A DNA stretch of 54,965 nt, taken from Deltaproteobacteria bacterium. GTDB taxonomy: Bacteria > Myxococcota_A > UBA9160 > UBA4427. Positions 37,570 through 45,763 of this stretch are shown one piece after another. Under the pieces are notes generated by a model that did no database searches, was not told the origin of the DNA, and saw nothing but the letters and a program-made list of their open reading frames with translations. The stretch covers positions 1 through 54,965 of the forward strand of contig PAQX01000094.1 of NCBI GenBank assembly GCA_002709835.1, read 5' to 3'. The stretch's first letter is position 1. The number at the start of each line of letters is the position of its first letter. Made by a program: the position numbers and the translations under genes.

Positions 37570-37986
37570 TCAGTTCGGAAGCGCCACGAGGACGGTGCCC
37601 GTCACGTGATCTCCGAGCCGGTTGGCGCCGCGAACCGAGACCTCGATCGTGCCAGCCTCTTCGTCCTTTGCGGTGACCGCGCCCTCGATGGTCATCGTGT
37701 CGCCAGGATAGTTCGGTGCGCCGAGACGGATGTCGATCTTCTTGAGCGTGGCGCCGGCGCCGGTCCAATCGGTCACGAACCGCCCGACGAATCCGTTGGT
37801 CGTCAGGATGTTCATGAAGATGTCCGGCGATCCCCGCTCCTGGGCAAGCACGTGGTCGTGGTGCACGTCCTGATAGTCGCGGCTCGCGATCGCCGTAGAG
37901 ACGATCAGTGTCCGGGTGAGCGGGATCTCGAGGGACGGCAGCGCGTCGCCGACCGAGACCGAGGCCAGAGAACGGGTTTCGCTCAC
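37570..37986 (-). CDS. chsH1: MaoC-like steroid enoyl-CoA hydratase small subunit, ChsH1-like
   Basis: GTG 37986 gives 138 residues. The text IVSTAIASRDYQDVHHDH, PDIFMNILTTNGFVGRFVTDW and NRLGDHVTGTV aligns block for block with M. tuberculosis ChsH1 (Rv3541c) as I remember it. The paired catalytic Asp/His of MaoC hotdog folds is visible in DYQDVHHD. ChsH1 and ChsH2 together hydrate the steroid side-chain enoyl-CoA. The start codon overlaps the stop of the preceding gene as GTGA, so translation is coupled. Confidence 0.85.
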   Translation of the reverse strand: MSETRSLASVSVGDALPSLEIPLTRTLIVSTAIASRDYQDVHHDHVLAQERGSPDIFMNILTTNGFVGRFVTDWTGAGATLKKIDIRLGAPNYPGDTMTIEGAVTAKDEEAGTIEVSVRGANRLGDHVTGTVLVALPN

Positions 37987-39143
37987 TGGAGGATCTCTCC
38001 TGCCTCGACGCCGCTCGTCGCTTCCGCCGCCATGATCGCGCCGAGCGAGGCGAGCTGCTCGTTCGATCCGCCGAGGGTCATCGCGATGTGCTTCAGGCGA
38101 AGGAAGTGGCGATGGATCGGGTACTCGATGTCCGCGCCGATGCCGCCGTGGAGGTGCTGGCAGGTGTGCGAGACGCGGTGGCCGCCCATGCAGGCCCACC
38201 ACTTTGCAATCGCGGCCTGCTTCTGGCCGGAATCTCCGTTGTCGATCCGCCAGGCCGCCTGCCACATGGTCGACCGCATTGCTTCCACGTCGATGTAGGC
38301 GTCCGCGGCGCGGAGCGAAACGCCCTGGAACGAGCCGATCGGCTTCTCGAACTGCTTTCGCTCGCTGGTATAGGTCGCCGTCGCCTGGAGGCCTTCGCCG
38401 GCTACGCCGACCGCAAGGGCGGAGAGGATGGTCGCGGCGCGAGGCTCGAGCCAGTCGAAGACCGCCTCACCCGCTCCGGGGGCGGCGAGCACGTCGCTCG
38501 GGGCGACGCTCACGCCGTCGAGGTTCACGACGTACTGGCGCTCGTGGGCGGTCGTATCCTGCTGCTCGAGGGTCACGCCGTCGGCGCCGGGCTCGACCAG
38601 GAAGAGACCGAGTCCGGCTTCGCCCTGGGCCGAGACGAGGATCTTCGACGCGGCGGCGGCGTAGGGCACGCAGACCTTCTGGCCCGAGAGCTCGAAGCCA
38701 TCGTCGGTCGCAACGGCCTGCACGCGCGCCGTTCGGGAGAGGGCCGGATCGCCGATCTCGAAGAAGGCGGCGGTCAGGATCTTCTCGCCCGACGCGACGC
38801 TCGGAAGGAGGTCTTTCTTGAGGGCATCGCTACCGAACTGCTGGATGGGGAGCGCGGTGTAGACGATCGACTCGAGGAGCGGGACCGGGGCGAGGTTGCG
38901 GCCGGCCTGCTCGAAGAGCAGGCAGAGTGCGAAGAAGCTCCAGCCCTGACCGCCGTATTCTTCCTCGAAAGGCAGTCCGAGCATGTTGGACTCGGCGAGG
39001 GAGGCCCAGAGGACTTCGTCATACCCCGGCCCTTCGGTGTTGGCCTCGACCTCACGAAGCCGATCGAAGCTCGTCGCATCGCCGAGGATCTGGCCGGCCA
39101 GCTCCTGGACCGCTTCTTCTTCTTCACTGAATTCGAAATTCAT
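37983..39143 (-). CDS. chsE1: Acyl-CoA dehydrogenase subunit, ChsE1/FadE28-like
   Basis: The 386-residue acyl-CoA dehydrogenase fold is divergent in the places where M. tuberculosis FadE28 is. The closing block CQHLHGGIGADIEYPIHRHF with LGGSNEQLASLGA mirrors FadE28 (CHHLHGGMGMDVTYPMHRYY, LGGPSHRLELLGA). KQFEKPIGSFQ is the usual FAD-contact segment. FadE28 works only as an alpha2beta2 heterotetramer with FadE29 (ChsE2), whose homologue is the first gene of this operon. The pair dehydrogenates the C-20/22 steroid side-chain CoA ester. The operon order is chsE2, chsH2, chsE1, chsH1. Confidence 0.87.
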   Translation of the reverse strand: MNFEFSEEEEAVQELAGQILGDATSFDRLREVEANTEGPGYDEVLWASLAESNMLGLPFEEEYGGQGWSFFALCLLFEQAGRNLAPVPLLESIVYTALPIQQFGSDALKKDLLPSVASGEKILTAAFFEIGDPALSRTARVQAVATDDGFELSGQKVCVPYAAAASKILVSAQGEAGLGLFLVEPGADGVTLEQQDTTAHERQYVVNLDGVSVAPSDVLAAPGAGEAVFDWLEPRAATILSALAVGVAGEGLQATATYTSERKQFEKPIGSFQGVSLRAADAYIDVEAMRSTMWQAAWRIDNGDSGQKQAAIAKWWACMGGHRVSHTCQHLHGGIGADIEYPIHRHFLRLKHIAMTLGGSNEQLASLGAIMAAEATSGVEAGEILQ

Positions 39144-39176
39144 GGGGGAACTCCGTTCTCGATCGACGACCTGACC

Positions 39177-39710
39177 CTACTGGGGCGGTCGGAATTTCAG
39201 GATGCGGAAGCGCATGGTCGCGACGACCTCGCCGGCGGCATCCTTGTAGGTGTAGAGCTGGGTCACGAAATGACCGACACCGAGGCCGGTCTTCTTCTCA
39301 CCCGAGATCGACTCGGTCGTGACTTCGTGACTGATCTGGTCGCCCGGGACCAGCTCGCGGAAATACTCCTGCTCGCAGTTGGTCGCGACGACGGAGGTGA
39401 AGCCAGCCTCGTCGAGGACGTCGAGGGGCTGCTTCTGGTCGCCGAGCGCTTCCGCATGAGCCTCTTCGTCGGCGGTGGCCGGGCGCAGACCCCGCATCGT
39501 CCACGCCTGAAGCATGGCGGGCGGGGCGATCACGCCGTCTCGGCCCGTCTCCTTCGCGGCTGCCGCGTCGAGATAGGCCGGGTTCCGATCGCCGGTCGCA
39601 TCGCACCAGTGGTGAATCATCGGCTCGTTGACGGGATAAGGGCAGGTGCCCTTCGGCCCCGTCGGCGTTCCTGCGAACGCGTCGAGGGTCTTCTGGAGAT
39701 CGTCACTCAT
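39177..39710 (-). CDS. chsH2: MaoC-like steroid hydratase large subunit, ChsH2-like, lacking the DUF35 tail
   Basis: The 177-residue hotdog protein matches the N-terminal MaoC domain of M. tuberculosis ChsH2 (Rv3542c): YPVNEPMIHHWCDATGDRNPAYLD, the Pro-rich APPAMLQAWTMRGLRP, then VVATNCEQEYFRELVPGDQI and the end MRFRILKFRPPQ. ChsH2 normally continues for over 100 residues with a DUF35 OB-fold that docks the Ltp2 aldolase, and here the protein stops right at that boundary. It probably pairs with the ChsH1-like product as a heteromeric hydratase. Confidence 0.85.
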   Translation of the reverse strand: MSDDLQKTLDAFAGTPTGPKGTCPYPVNEPMIHHWCDATGDRNPAYLDAAAAKETGRDGVIAPPAMLQAWTMRGLRPATADEEAHAEALGDQKQPLDVLDEAGFTSVVATNCEQEYFRELVPGDQISHEVTTESISGEKKTGLGVGHFVTQLYTYKDAAGEVVATMRFRILKFRPPQ

Positions 39711-39724
39711 AGGGTGATCCCGAC

Positions 39725-40900
39725 CTAGCGAGGAACGCGGGGCATACGCAGGCCGGCCATCGAAACGATCTCGCGCTGGATCTCGTTCACTCCACCGCCG
39801 AAGGTGTTGATCGTCGCCACACGCGCCTCGTGCTCGATCTCACCGTCGATCTGCGCCGCCGGAGAGCTGCCGTACACGAGAGCGCTGGGGCCGACGACTT
39901 CCTGCAGGAGCCGGTAGACCTCAAGCACGACTTCAGTGCCGTACACCTTGACCGCAGACGCATCCGCGGGATTCACGAATCCCGATTCGAGCTGCGACGT
40001 CATGCGCCAGTTGAGGAGCTTCATCGCCTCGATGCGGGCGTAGACCTCGGCGAGGTTCGACTGGACCCAGGAGAGGTCGATCACCTTCTGACCGTCCGGG
40101 GTGTCGGTTTCCTTCGCCCAGTCGATCACCTTCTCCGTTCGGGCGTAGGCCGCCGAACCGAAGGCGGCGAGGCCCACGCGCTCGTGGTTGAGCTGGGAGG
40201 TGATGAGCTTCCAGCCGCCGTTCAGGCCGCCCACGATGCTCTCCTTCGGAACGCGCACATTCTCGTAGTAGGTCATCGCGGTCGCGGAGCCCGACAGCGT
40301 ATGGATCGGCGCGGCGCTGAAGCCTTCGGAGTTGGCGGGCACGATGAACATCGTGATGCCCTTGTGCCGCGGGGCGTCCGGGTCGGTTCGCGCGGCGAGC
40401 CAGATGTAGTCCGTGTCCGTTGCGCCGGACGTGAACATCTTGGTGCCGTTGATGACGAAGTCGTCGCCGTCCGCGACGGCGGTCGTCGACAGGTTCGCGA
40501 GGTCCGTACCCGCGTTCGGCTCCGAGTAGCCGATCGAGAAGTGGCATTCGCCCTGAAGGATCTTCGGCAGGAACTCCGCCTTCTGCTCGTCGCTGCCGTA
40601 CTCCATGAGCGCCGGGCCGACGGTCGAGACCGTGACGAACGGGAAGGGCGCGCCGGAGCGTCGCTGTTCTTCGAGGAAGATCATCTGCTCGACCATGGTC
40701 CGGCCGCCGCCGCCGTATTCCTGCGGCCAACCGACGCCGAGCCAACCGTCCTTGCCGATCTGGCGAACGAGCTCGCGGTACTTCGCACCGCCCTCCAATC
40801 CTCTCACCTGGGCCTTGACCTCGGGGGTCATCAGGTTGTCGAAATAGGTGCGGAGCTGCTCGCGGAGCGACTTCTGGTCTTCGGTCAGATCGATGTACAT
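39725..40900 (-). CDS. chsE2: Acyl-CoA dehydrogenase subunit, ChsE2/FadE29-like
   Basis: ATG 40900, preceded by GAGGAGAGGAAG, gives 391 residues (the open frame extends further upstream but is noncoding). It is strikingly FadE29-like: start MYIDLTEDQKSL, LGVGWPQEYGG, CHFSIGYSEPNAGTDLA, DYIWLAARTDPDAPRHKGI and the terminus FGGGVNEIQREIVSMAG ending PRVPR. With the FadE28-like subunit it should form the heterotetrameric steroid acyl-CoA dehydrogenase. It is the first gene of the four-gene operon, and the upstream 660-bp region faces a divergent XRE-cupin regulator. Confidence 0.9.
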   Translation of the reverse strand: MYIDLTEDQKSLREQLRTYFDNLMTPEVKAQVRGLEGGAKYRELVRQIGKDGWLGVGWPQEYGGGGRTMVEQMIFLEEQRRSGAPFPFVTVSTVGPALMEYGSDEQKAEFLPKILQGECHFSIGYSEPNAGTDLANLSTTAVADGDDFVINGTKMFTSGATDTDYIWLAARTDPDAPRHKGITMFIVPANSEGFSAAPIHTLSGSATAMTYYENVRVPKESIVGGLNGGWKLITSQLNHERVGLAAFGSAAYARTEKVIDWAKETDTPDGQKVIDLSWVQSNLAEVYARIEAMKLLNWRMTSQLESGFVNPADASAVKVYGTEVVLEVYRLLQEVVGPSALVYGSSPAAQIDGEIEHEARVATINTFGGGVNEIQREIVSMAGLRMPRVPR

Positions 40901-41563
40901 GGCTTCCTCTCCTCGGGATCCCACCCGCTGCGAGGCCACCTCGTTCGGTCGAGGGCCGCTTCGGCGCGGTCGGGGACAGGGGCGGTGGCGCAAGGCAGAC
41001 CGCCTGGGGACTCTGAAACCATAGCCGCGAGATCAGGGAGGTGAAACATGTTCTACCGCCCCTTCTCCCTCAGCGACCGCTCTGCTTTCGGGACCCGTTT
41101 TGCCCGCTATCGCGGGCTCCTTCCCGACCCCCCAGGGGGCAGCGGGGGGGGGCGGGAAGGAGCACCTTGTCAGCGCGCGGTTCCCCTCGGAAAAATCCCT
41201 ACGCGATCGAGAAAATTTCCTCAGGTCGCATATCGTCAGCGGGAGCGATGCGGCGGTCGGCTCCCCGAGCTGTTGCCAACGTGTGTCGCATCAAGCGTAT
41301 TCGTCAGGCGATTCCCTGCCCGGTTTGGGCCCAAAGAGGTTGGTTGCCTCCTGGAATCGATCGCGTCCTACCTAGATTTGCGACCTTTTTCTACGTAAAA
41401 AAACCTAGGTTGGAGTAGGGTAAAGACCTAAGTCCGGCAGGGAGTGATCGACCGAGCGCGATCTCGAAGCCCTTCCGAATTTACGCAGCTCGCGCACCTG
41501 TCGTGAGGGTTCCCGATTGAGGCGTGCCGCTTTGAGAAGCTGGCCTGGGCTCGAGGCTCCCCC
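40901..41563. other. Divergent promoter region between steroid operon and XRE-cupin regulator
   Basis: This 663-bp stretch contains no convincing gene. The open frame at 41048-41398 has no recognisable domain, lies in an A/T-enriched zone and has overlapping open frames. It should hold the chs-type operon promoter (leftward) and the regulator promoter (rightward). Around 41370-41431 there is an A/T-rich patch with CTTTTTCTACGTAAAAAAA and repeated ACCTA motifs. Confidence 0.5.
41370..41431. promoter_or_regulatory. Possible operator: three ACCTA motifs including a 10-bp palindrome
   Basis: ACCTAG at 41370, the perfect palindrome AACCTAGGTT at 41402-41411 and ACCTAA at 41426 lie within 62 bp, about 150 bp ahead of the regulator gene. 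They could bind the XRE-cupin protein or another factor. The spacing (33 and 23 bp) is not strictly helical, so confidence is low. Confidence 0.3.
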
Positions 41564-42277
41564 GTGGACGATGATCTGAGGCAGATCGCCGCTCGAATTC
41601 GAAGCTGGCGAGACGAAGCCGGGCTGACCCTCCAACAGCTCGGAGATCGCGCCTGTGTCTCGGCGAGCACGATCCACAAGATCGAGAACCTCCAGACCGT
41701 GCCGACCATCGCGGTCCTGTTGAAGGTCACCCACGGGCTGAACCGCCGACCGAGCGAGTTGCTCTCCGAGGTCGATGCCAGCCGACAGGTCGCGGTCATG
41801 AGACGGGACGACCTACAGACGCTGTCCGTCGACCAGCGTGGCGCGATCCAGCACCTGATCGGCACGATCCCGGGCAACAAGCTCGACGTCTGTCGGGTGC
41901 GGATCGAGCCTGGCGTCGGTGCCGGCATGGACGGCCACGAGCCGTGGCAGTTCCGCGGCGAGATGGTGCTGCTCATCGAGGAAGGCCGGGTACGAACCGA
42001 TATCAGTGGAGAGATCTTCGAGCTGGGACCGGGGGACTCGATCCACTTCGATCCGAGCATCCCGCACCGATGGATCGCCACGGGCGAGAGGGCGGCACAG
42101 GCCGTCACCATCGCGATCGCCCCGGAGCACATGCAGGGCGATCTGATGAACCGGATCACGAACCCGATGGGGATGGGGAAGCGGGCGATCGGCGATCCTT
42201 GCGTCGACATGCCCGCCGGGAACGCGCTTGCGTTGCGTCGGCCGTCGGGATCCCGGGGCGGCGCTCTGGGCGGCTAG
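41564..42277 (+). CDS. XRE-family transcriptional regulator with C-terminal cupin
   Basis: The 237-residue protein starts at GTG 41564. A helix-turn-helix of the XRE type spans about 7-62 (RIRSWRDEAGLTLQQLGDRACVSASTIHKIENLQTVPTI). A cupin follows (about 110-190: HEPWQFRGEMVLLIEEGRV, then ELGPGDSIHFDPSIPHRW), a typical small-ligand sensor. Regulators of this class often control a neighbouring catabolic operon, and it is divergent from the chs-like genes, a natural target. Its stop shares the four bases CTAG with the stop of convergent recQ. Confidence 0.9.
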   Translation: MDDDLRQIAARIRSWRDEAGLTLQQLGDRACVSASTIHKIENLQTVPTIAVLLKVTHGLNRRPSELLSEVDASRQVAVMRRDDLQTLSVDQRGAIQHLIGTIPGNKLDVCRVRIEPGVGAGMDGHEPWQFRGEMVLLIEEGRVRTDISGEIFELGPGDSIHFDPSIPHRWIATGERAAQAVTIAIAPEHMQGDLMNRITNPMGMGKRAIGDPCVDMPAGNALALRRPSGSRGGALGG

Positions 42278-44307
42278 TCGCCGGTTTCGCCCTCGGCGGC
42301 GGTTTCGCTTCCCGTTTCGCCCGCGACTGCGGACAGTACCGCGAGAAGCCCCTCGCCGTAGCGCTGCGCCTTCGTATCCCCGATTCCGTGTGCGAGGGTA
42401 AGCTCCTCGATCCTGTTGGGCGGCTCCGTGAAGAGCTGGGCGAGTTCGCGGAGCGCGCGGTCGCTTGCGATCACGTAGGGGGGCACGCCTTCCACCTGGG
42501 CGACGGTCAGTCGGTGGGCACGGAGCGCTTCGAAGCGGGCTTGCGCGGCTTCGTCGAGCGGAGTCCCCTCGGTCGGCGTGCTTTCCCCCTTTTTGCGGAC
42601 GACGAAGCCCGGGCTGGAAGCGGAGGGCGCGCGCGGAATTGCGCCCTTCTCGGGCGGCAGCAGGAGTCGGACCTCGCGCTCGCCGCGCATCACCGCGGCA
42701 CCGAGCTCCGTCAGCACCGCGACCGGCCGGTCGCCGCCGTCGAAGTCGACCCAGCCCGCCGTCACGCATCGGCGCAGCAGGCGCGTCAGCCAGACCTCGC
42801 TCCGCTCTGAAAGGATTCCGAAAGTCTTCGTCAGGTCGAGTGCTGCGCTTCGCAGTCGGGCATCGTCGACGCCGCGGAGTAGCGCGACCGCTGCGGAGAG
42901 TCCGTAGCGACCGTGGATCCGTGCGACGGCCGAGAGGCTCTTTCGGACGAGCAGTGCCACCTCTTCGTCCGACTCGACGTTCGCGTGTCGCCCGCCGGGA
43001 CCGAGCTGGGCGCAGACGTCACAGCGTCCACAGCCCGAAAGCGTCTCCGCTTCGTCGCCGAAATAGCGCAACACCGCATCATGTCGGCACGTCCCGCCCT
43101 CGGCGAAACGCATCAGCTCGAGAAAGAGACTCCAACGATGGCGTGCGCTCTCGCTCGCCTGCGGACCTTCGAGGACGGCATCGTTCTCGATCAGCGCTCG
43201 CCGCCGCGCCAGGTCTCCCGGCCCGACCAGCATCTGCCCGACCGCCGGGGCGCCGTCGCGTCCGGCACGGCCGACTTCCTGGTAGTACGCCTCGATCGAG
43301 CCGGGCGGCGCCAGGTGGAGCACCGCGCGCACGTCGGCACGATCGATTCCCATCCCGAACGCATTGGTTGCGACGACGACCTCGACCTCGCCTTCGGCAA
43401 AGGCGGCATGGACCCGGTCGCGCTCTTCCGCGGTGAGGCCCGCGTGATAGGACTCCGCGCGCCAGCCCCGATCCCGGAGCCGATCGCGCTCGCTCTCGGT
43501 CGACTTGCGTGTGGGACCGTAGAGGATCGCGCAGCCACGGCCTTCCCCCGGCGCGCCGAGCGTCTCCTGGAGTACGCCGTCGACGGTGCGGCGGCGTTCT
43601 GCAGTGCGCTCGACCTCGAGGACCCGGAGCGCCAGGTTCGGCCGCGCGAAGCCCCGCACGAGCTGCGGCGTTTCCGCGGGCAGGCCGAGGCGGACGAGGA
43701 TCTCGTCCCGCACGAAGGGCGTCGCCGTCGCGGTGCAGGCGAGGACCCGGGCGTTCGGGTGTTCCTTGAGGACATGGCCGATCTCCAGGTACTCCGGACG
43801 GAAGTCGTGGCCCCATTCCGAGATGCAGTGGGCCTCGTCGATCGCGAAGAGCGGGATCCGGATGCGGCGCAGGATCTCCCTGAAGCGAGGAAAGACGAGG
43901 CGTTCCGGCGCGACGTAGACCAGTTGGACCCGGCCCGCCTCGAGGTCGTCGAGCCGCCGCGCCATCTCTGCGCCATCGAGCGTCGACGCGAGATAGGTCG
44001 CTTCGATTCCGAGTTTTTCGAGGGCGTCGACCTGGTCGCGCATCAGCGCGATCAGCGGAGAGACGACGACGGTCGTTCCTTCCATGAGGAGCGCCGGCAG
44101 CTGATAGCAGAGGCTCTTGCCGCCGCCGGTCGGGGCGACCAGCAGCATCCTGGCGTCGTCGAGGAGTCCCTCGATCGCTTCGCGCTGTCCCGGGCGAAAT
44201 GCCGCATGGCCGAGGCGCGCGAGGCCTTGGACGAGCGCAGCGTCGCGATCGCCCTCGTCTGCGCCCCCGGCGAGGAGCGCGCCGCCCGGATTCGTTTCGT
44301 CTGCCAT
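42274..44307 (-). CDS. recQ: ATP-dependent DNA helicase RecQ
   Basis: The open frame begins at 44694, but homology starts near ATG 44307, giving 677 residues. Domains in order: superfamily 2 helicase with Walker A APTGGGKS (58-65) and DEAHCISEWGHDFRP; motif VI YYQEVGRAGRDG; the RecQ zinc-binding region with Cys in GTCRHD and SGCGRCDVC; a winged helix; and a C-terminal HRDC domain (RFEALRAHRLTVAQVEGVPPYVI, LTLAHGIGDTKAQRYGEGLL). It unwinds recombination and repair intermediates. Full length for the family. Confidence 0.96.
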   Translation of the reverse strand: MADETNPGGALLAGGADEGDRDAALVQGLARLGHAAFRPGQREAIEGLLDDARMLLVAPTGGGKSLCYQLPALLMEGTTVVVSPLIALMRDQVDALEKLGIEATYLASTLDGAEMARRLDDLEAGRVQLVYVAPERLVFPRFREILRRIRIPLFAIDEAHCISEWGHDFRPEYLEIGHVLKEHPNARVLACTATATPFVRDEILVRLGLPAETPQLVRGFARPNLALRVLEVERTAERRRTVDGVLQETLGAPGEGRGCAILYGPTRKSTESERDRLRDRGWRAESYHAGLTAEERDRVHAAFAEGEVEVVVATNAFGMGIDRADVRAVLHLAPPGSIEAYYQEVGRAGRDGAPAVGQMLVGPGDLARRRALIENDAVLEGPQASESARHRWSLFLELMRFAEGGTCRHDAVLRYFGDEAETLSGCGRCDVCAQLGPGGRHANVESDEEVALLVRKSLSAVARIHGRYGLSAAVALLRGVDDARLRSAALDLTKTFGILSERSEVWLTRLLRRCVTAGWVDFDGGDRPVAVLTELGAAVMRGEREVRLLLPPEKGAIPRAPSASSPGFVVRKKGESTPTEGTPLDEAAQARFEALRAHRLTVAQVEGVPPYVIASDRALRELAQLFTEPPNRIEELTLAHGIGDTKAQRYGEGLLAVLSAVAGETGSETAAEGETGD

Positions 44308-44457
44308 TCCGGGGGGATCTTCCTCTTCCTGCGGGCGCTCTGCGGCGTGTGGACGCGACGCGCTCGGCAGGCTAGCACGCGGGATGCCCGCAATTGCGGC
44401 GAGAACCCACGGCATCGGGCACTCTCTCGAAGGTCCATCCTTGTCGGGAGCACGCAC

Positions 44458-44865
44458 ATGGTCGAAATGAAGCTGATCTACGAAGGCGGGCTGCACACGA
44501 CCGCGACCCATGGCCCTTCGGGTGCCGAGGTGGCGACCGATGCTCCCGTCGACAATCAGGGGAAGGGCGAGTCGTTCTCCCCGACGGATCTTCTGGGGAC
44601 CGCTCTCGCGAGCTGCATGCTCACGACGATGGCCATCGTTGGTGACCGCGAAGGCTGGAAGATCGACGGGGCGCGCGCCCGGGTCGAGAAGCAAATGGAG
44701 CTCGAGCCGAAGCGGCGGGTCGGGCGGCTGGTCGTCGCGCTGACGATGCCGCCGGGTCTTCCCGGCGCTGCCCGCGCCCGGCTCGACGAGACCGCTCGGG
44801 GTTGCCCGGTCGCGCTATCCCTCCACCCCGACCTCATCGTCGAACTCTCGATCGACTGGGGCTGA
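44458..44865 (+). CDS. OsmC family protein
   Basis: The 135-residue OsmC/Ohr fold starts at ATG 44458 (GGGAG seven bases upstream). The conserved segment is SFSPTDLLGTALASCMLTTMAIVGDREGW, whose single Cys54-like residue lies in ASCM, and a second Cys in RGCPVALSLHPD. These two peroxidatic and resolving cysteines are as in organic hydroperoxide-reducing OsmC proteins. It is divergent from recQ and 16 bp upstream of a GST-like gene, suggesting a small oxidant/thiol-defence operon. Confidence 0.93.
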   Translation: MVEMKLIYEGGLHTTATHGPSGAEVATDAPVDNQGKGESFSPTDLLGTALASCMLTTMAIVGDREGWKIDGARARVEKQMELEPKRRVGRLVVALTMPPGLPGAARARLDETARGCPVALSLHPDLIVELSIDWG

Positions 44866-44881
44866 GACAGGGACGGATCGA

Positions 44882-45763
44882 GTGGAGCCGGACGGCCGCT
44901 ACACCCTCTACGGAGACCTCGCGCGCAGAGATGCGGCGGGGCTGGCGGCGATCCTCGTGGCGAAGCGGCTCCCGGTGGCGCTCGTCGATGAAACGCCTTC
45001 CCTCGCGATGGCCTTGGCCGCTCGGGCGGGGCGCGAAGAGGGGCCCTATCTGCGGACCCCGGAAGGCTTCGTGCTCGCGGATGCATTTGCGATTCGGGAA
45101 TGGCTGGAGCGGGTCCATCCGGAGCCCGCGCTCCTCCCGGCGACCCCGGTCCGGCGGACCTGCGCGCGCCTCCTCGAAGACTGGGTCGAACTCTGGCTAC
45201 CCCACTGGCCACGACGCGCCTGGGGCACGCTCGAGCGGCTCGGCAGCCACGTCGCGGCGGCGGGCTTCCTGCTCGGCCCGGCGCCTACGCGCCCCGACCA
45301 ACTTCTCGCCGCGTGGCTCGAGACCGAGGTCCTCGTTCACCCGCATGCCCGCGATCATCTCGCGAAGTTCGCACCGCGTCTGCTTCGCTTCGGCGAAGAC
45401 CTGCTCGCGGCCGGCGAGGAGGTCTCGCAGGCGCCAGACGACGGCGATGTGATCCCGATTTCGCTGCTCGGCGTGCTCGAGGAGATCGCGGCGGACTATC
45501 ACGCGTACCTGGCGCTGAATCATCAGGCGCTCAAGGGCCACGAGGACGAGGTCCGTCTCGACCTGGGCCTCGGGCTTCAGCCGATTCCGGTTCAGACCGA
45601 GTGCGAGGTGCGGCGCGTGGCGATCGGCCGCGAACTCACGGGCCATGGCCGCCCGGGACGACGTCGGGTGGCGGGGATGCTCGAGCCGCTCGGTGCCTGG
45701 CATGCACTGACGCTGCCGCCGGTCCTCGAAGACCTCGATGCGAGCGATCCGCGAAGCCTCTAG
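44882..45763 (+). CDS. Glutathione S-transferase-like protein
   Basis: The 293-residue protein starts at GTG 44882. The N-terminal 75 residues have a thioredoxin-like GST pattern (YTLYGDLARRDAAGLAAILVAKRLPVALVDE, then a LRTPEGFVLADAFAIREWLERVHPEP segment that resembles the GST G-site helix), followed by an all-helical domain. The last 100 residues are unusual and may be an added domain. It is co-directional with osmC. Substrate unknown. Its stop shares CTAG with the stop of the convergent PhyH gene. Confidence 0.75.
   Translation: MEPDGRYTLYGDLARRDAAGLAAILVAKRLPVALVDETPSLAMALAARAGREEGPYLRTPEGFVLADAFAIREWLERVHPEPALLPATPVRRTCARLLEDWVELWLPHWPRRAWGTLERLGSHVAAAGFLLGPAPTRPDQLLAAWLETEVLVHPHARDHLAKFAPRLLRFGEDLLAAGEEVSQAPDDGDVIPISLLGVLEEIAADYHAYLALNHQALKGHEDEVRLDLGLGLQPIPVQTECEVRRVAIGRELTGHGRPGRRRVAGMLEPLGAWHALTLPPVLEDLDASDPRSL

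Noticed and set aside
41048..41398. Open frame of 116 codons upstream of the XRE-cupin regulator
   Set aside because: No domain, two other frames are also open in the same bases, and it lies in an A/T-rich divergent promoter region.
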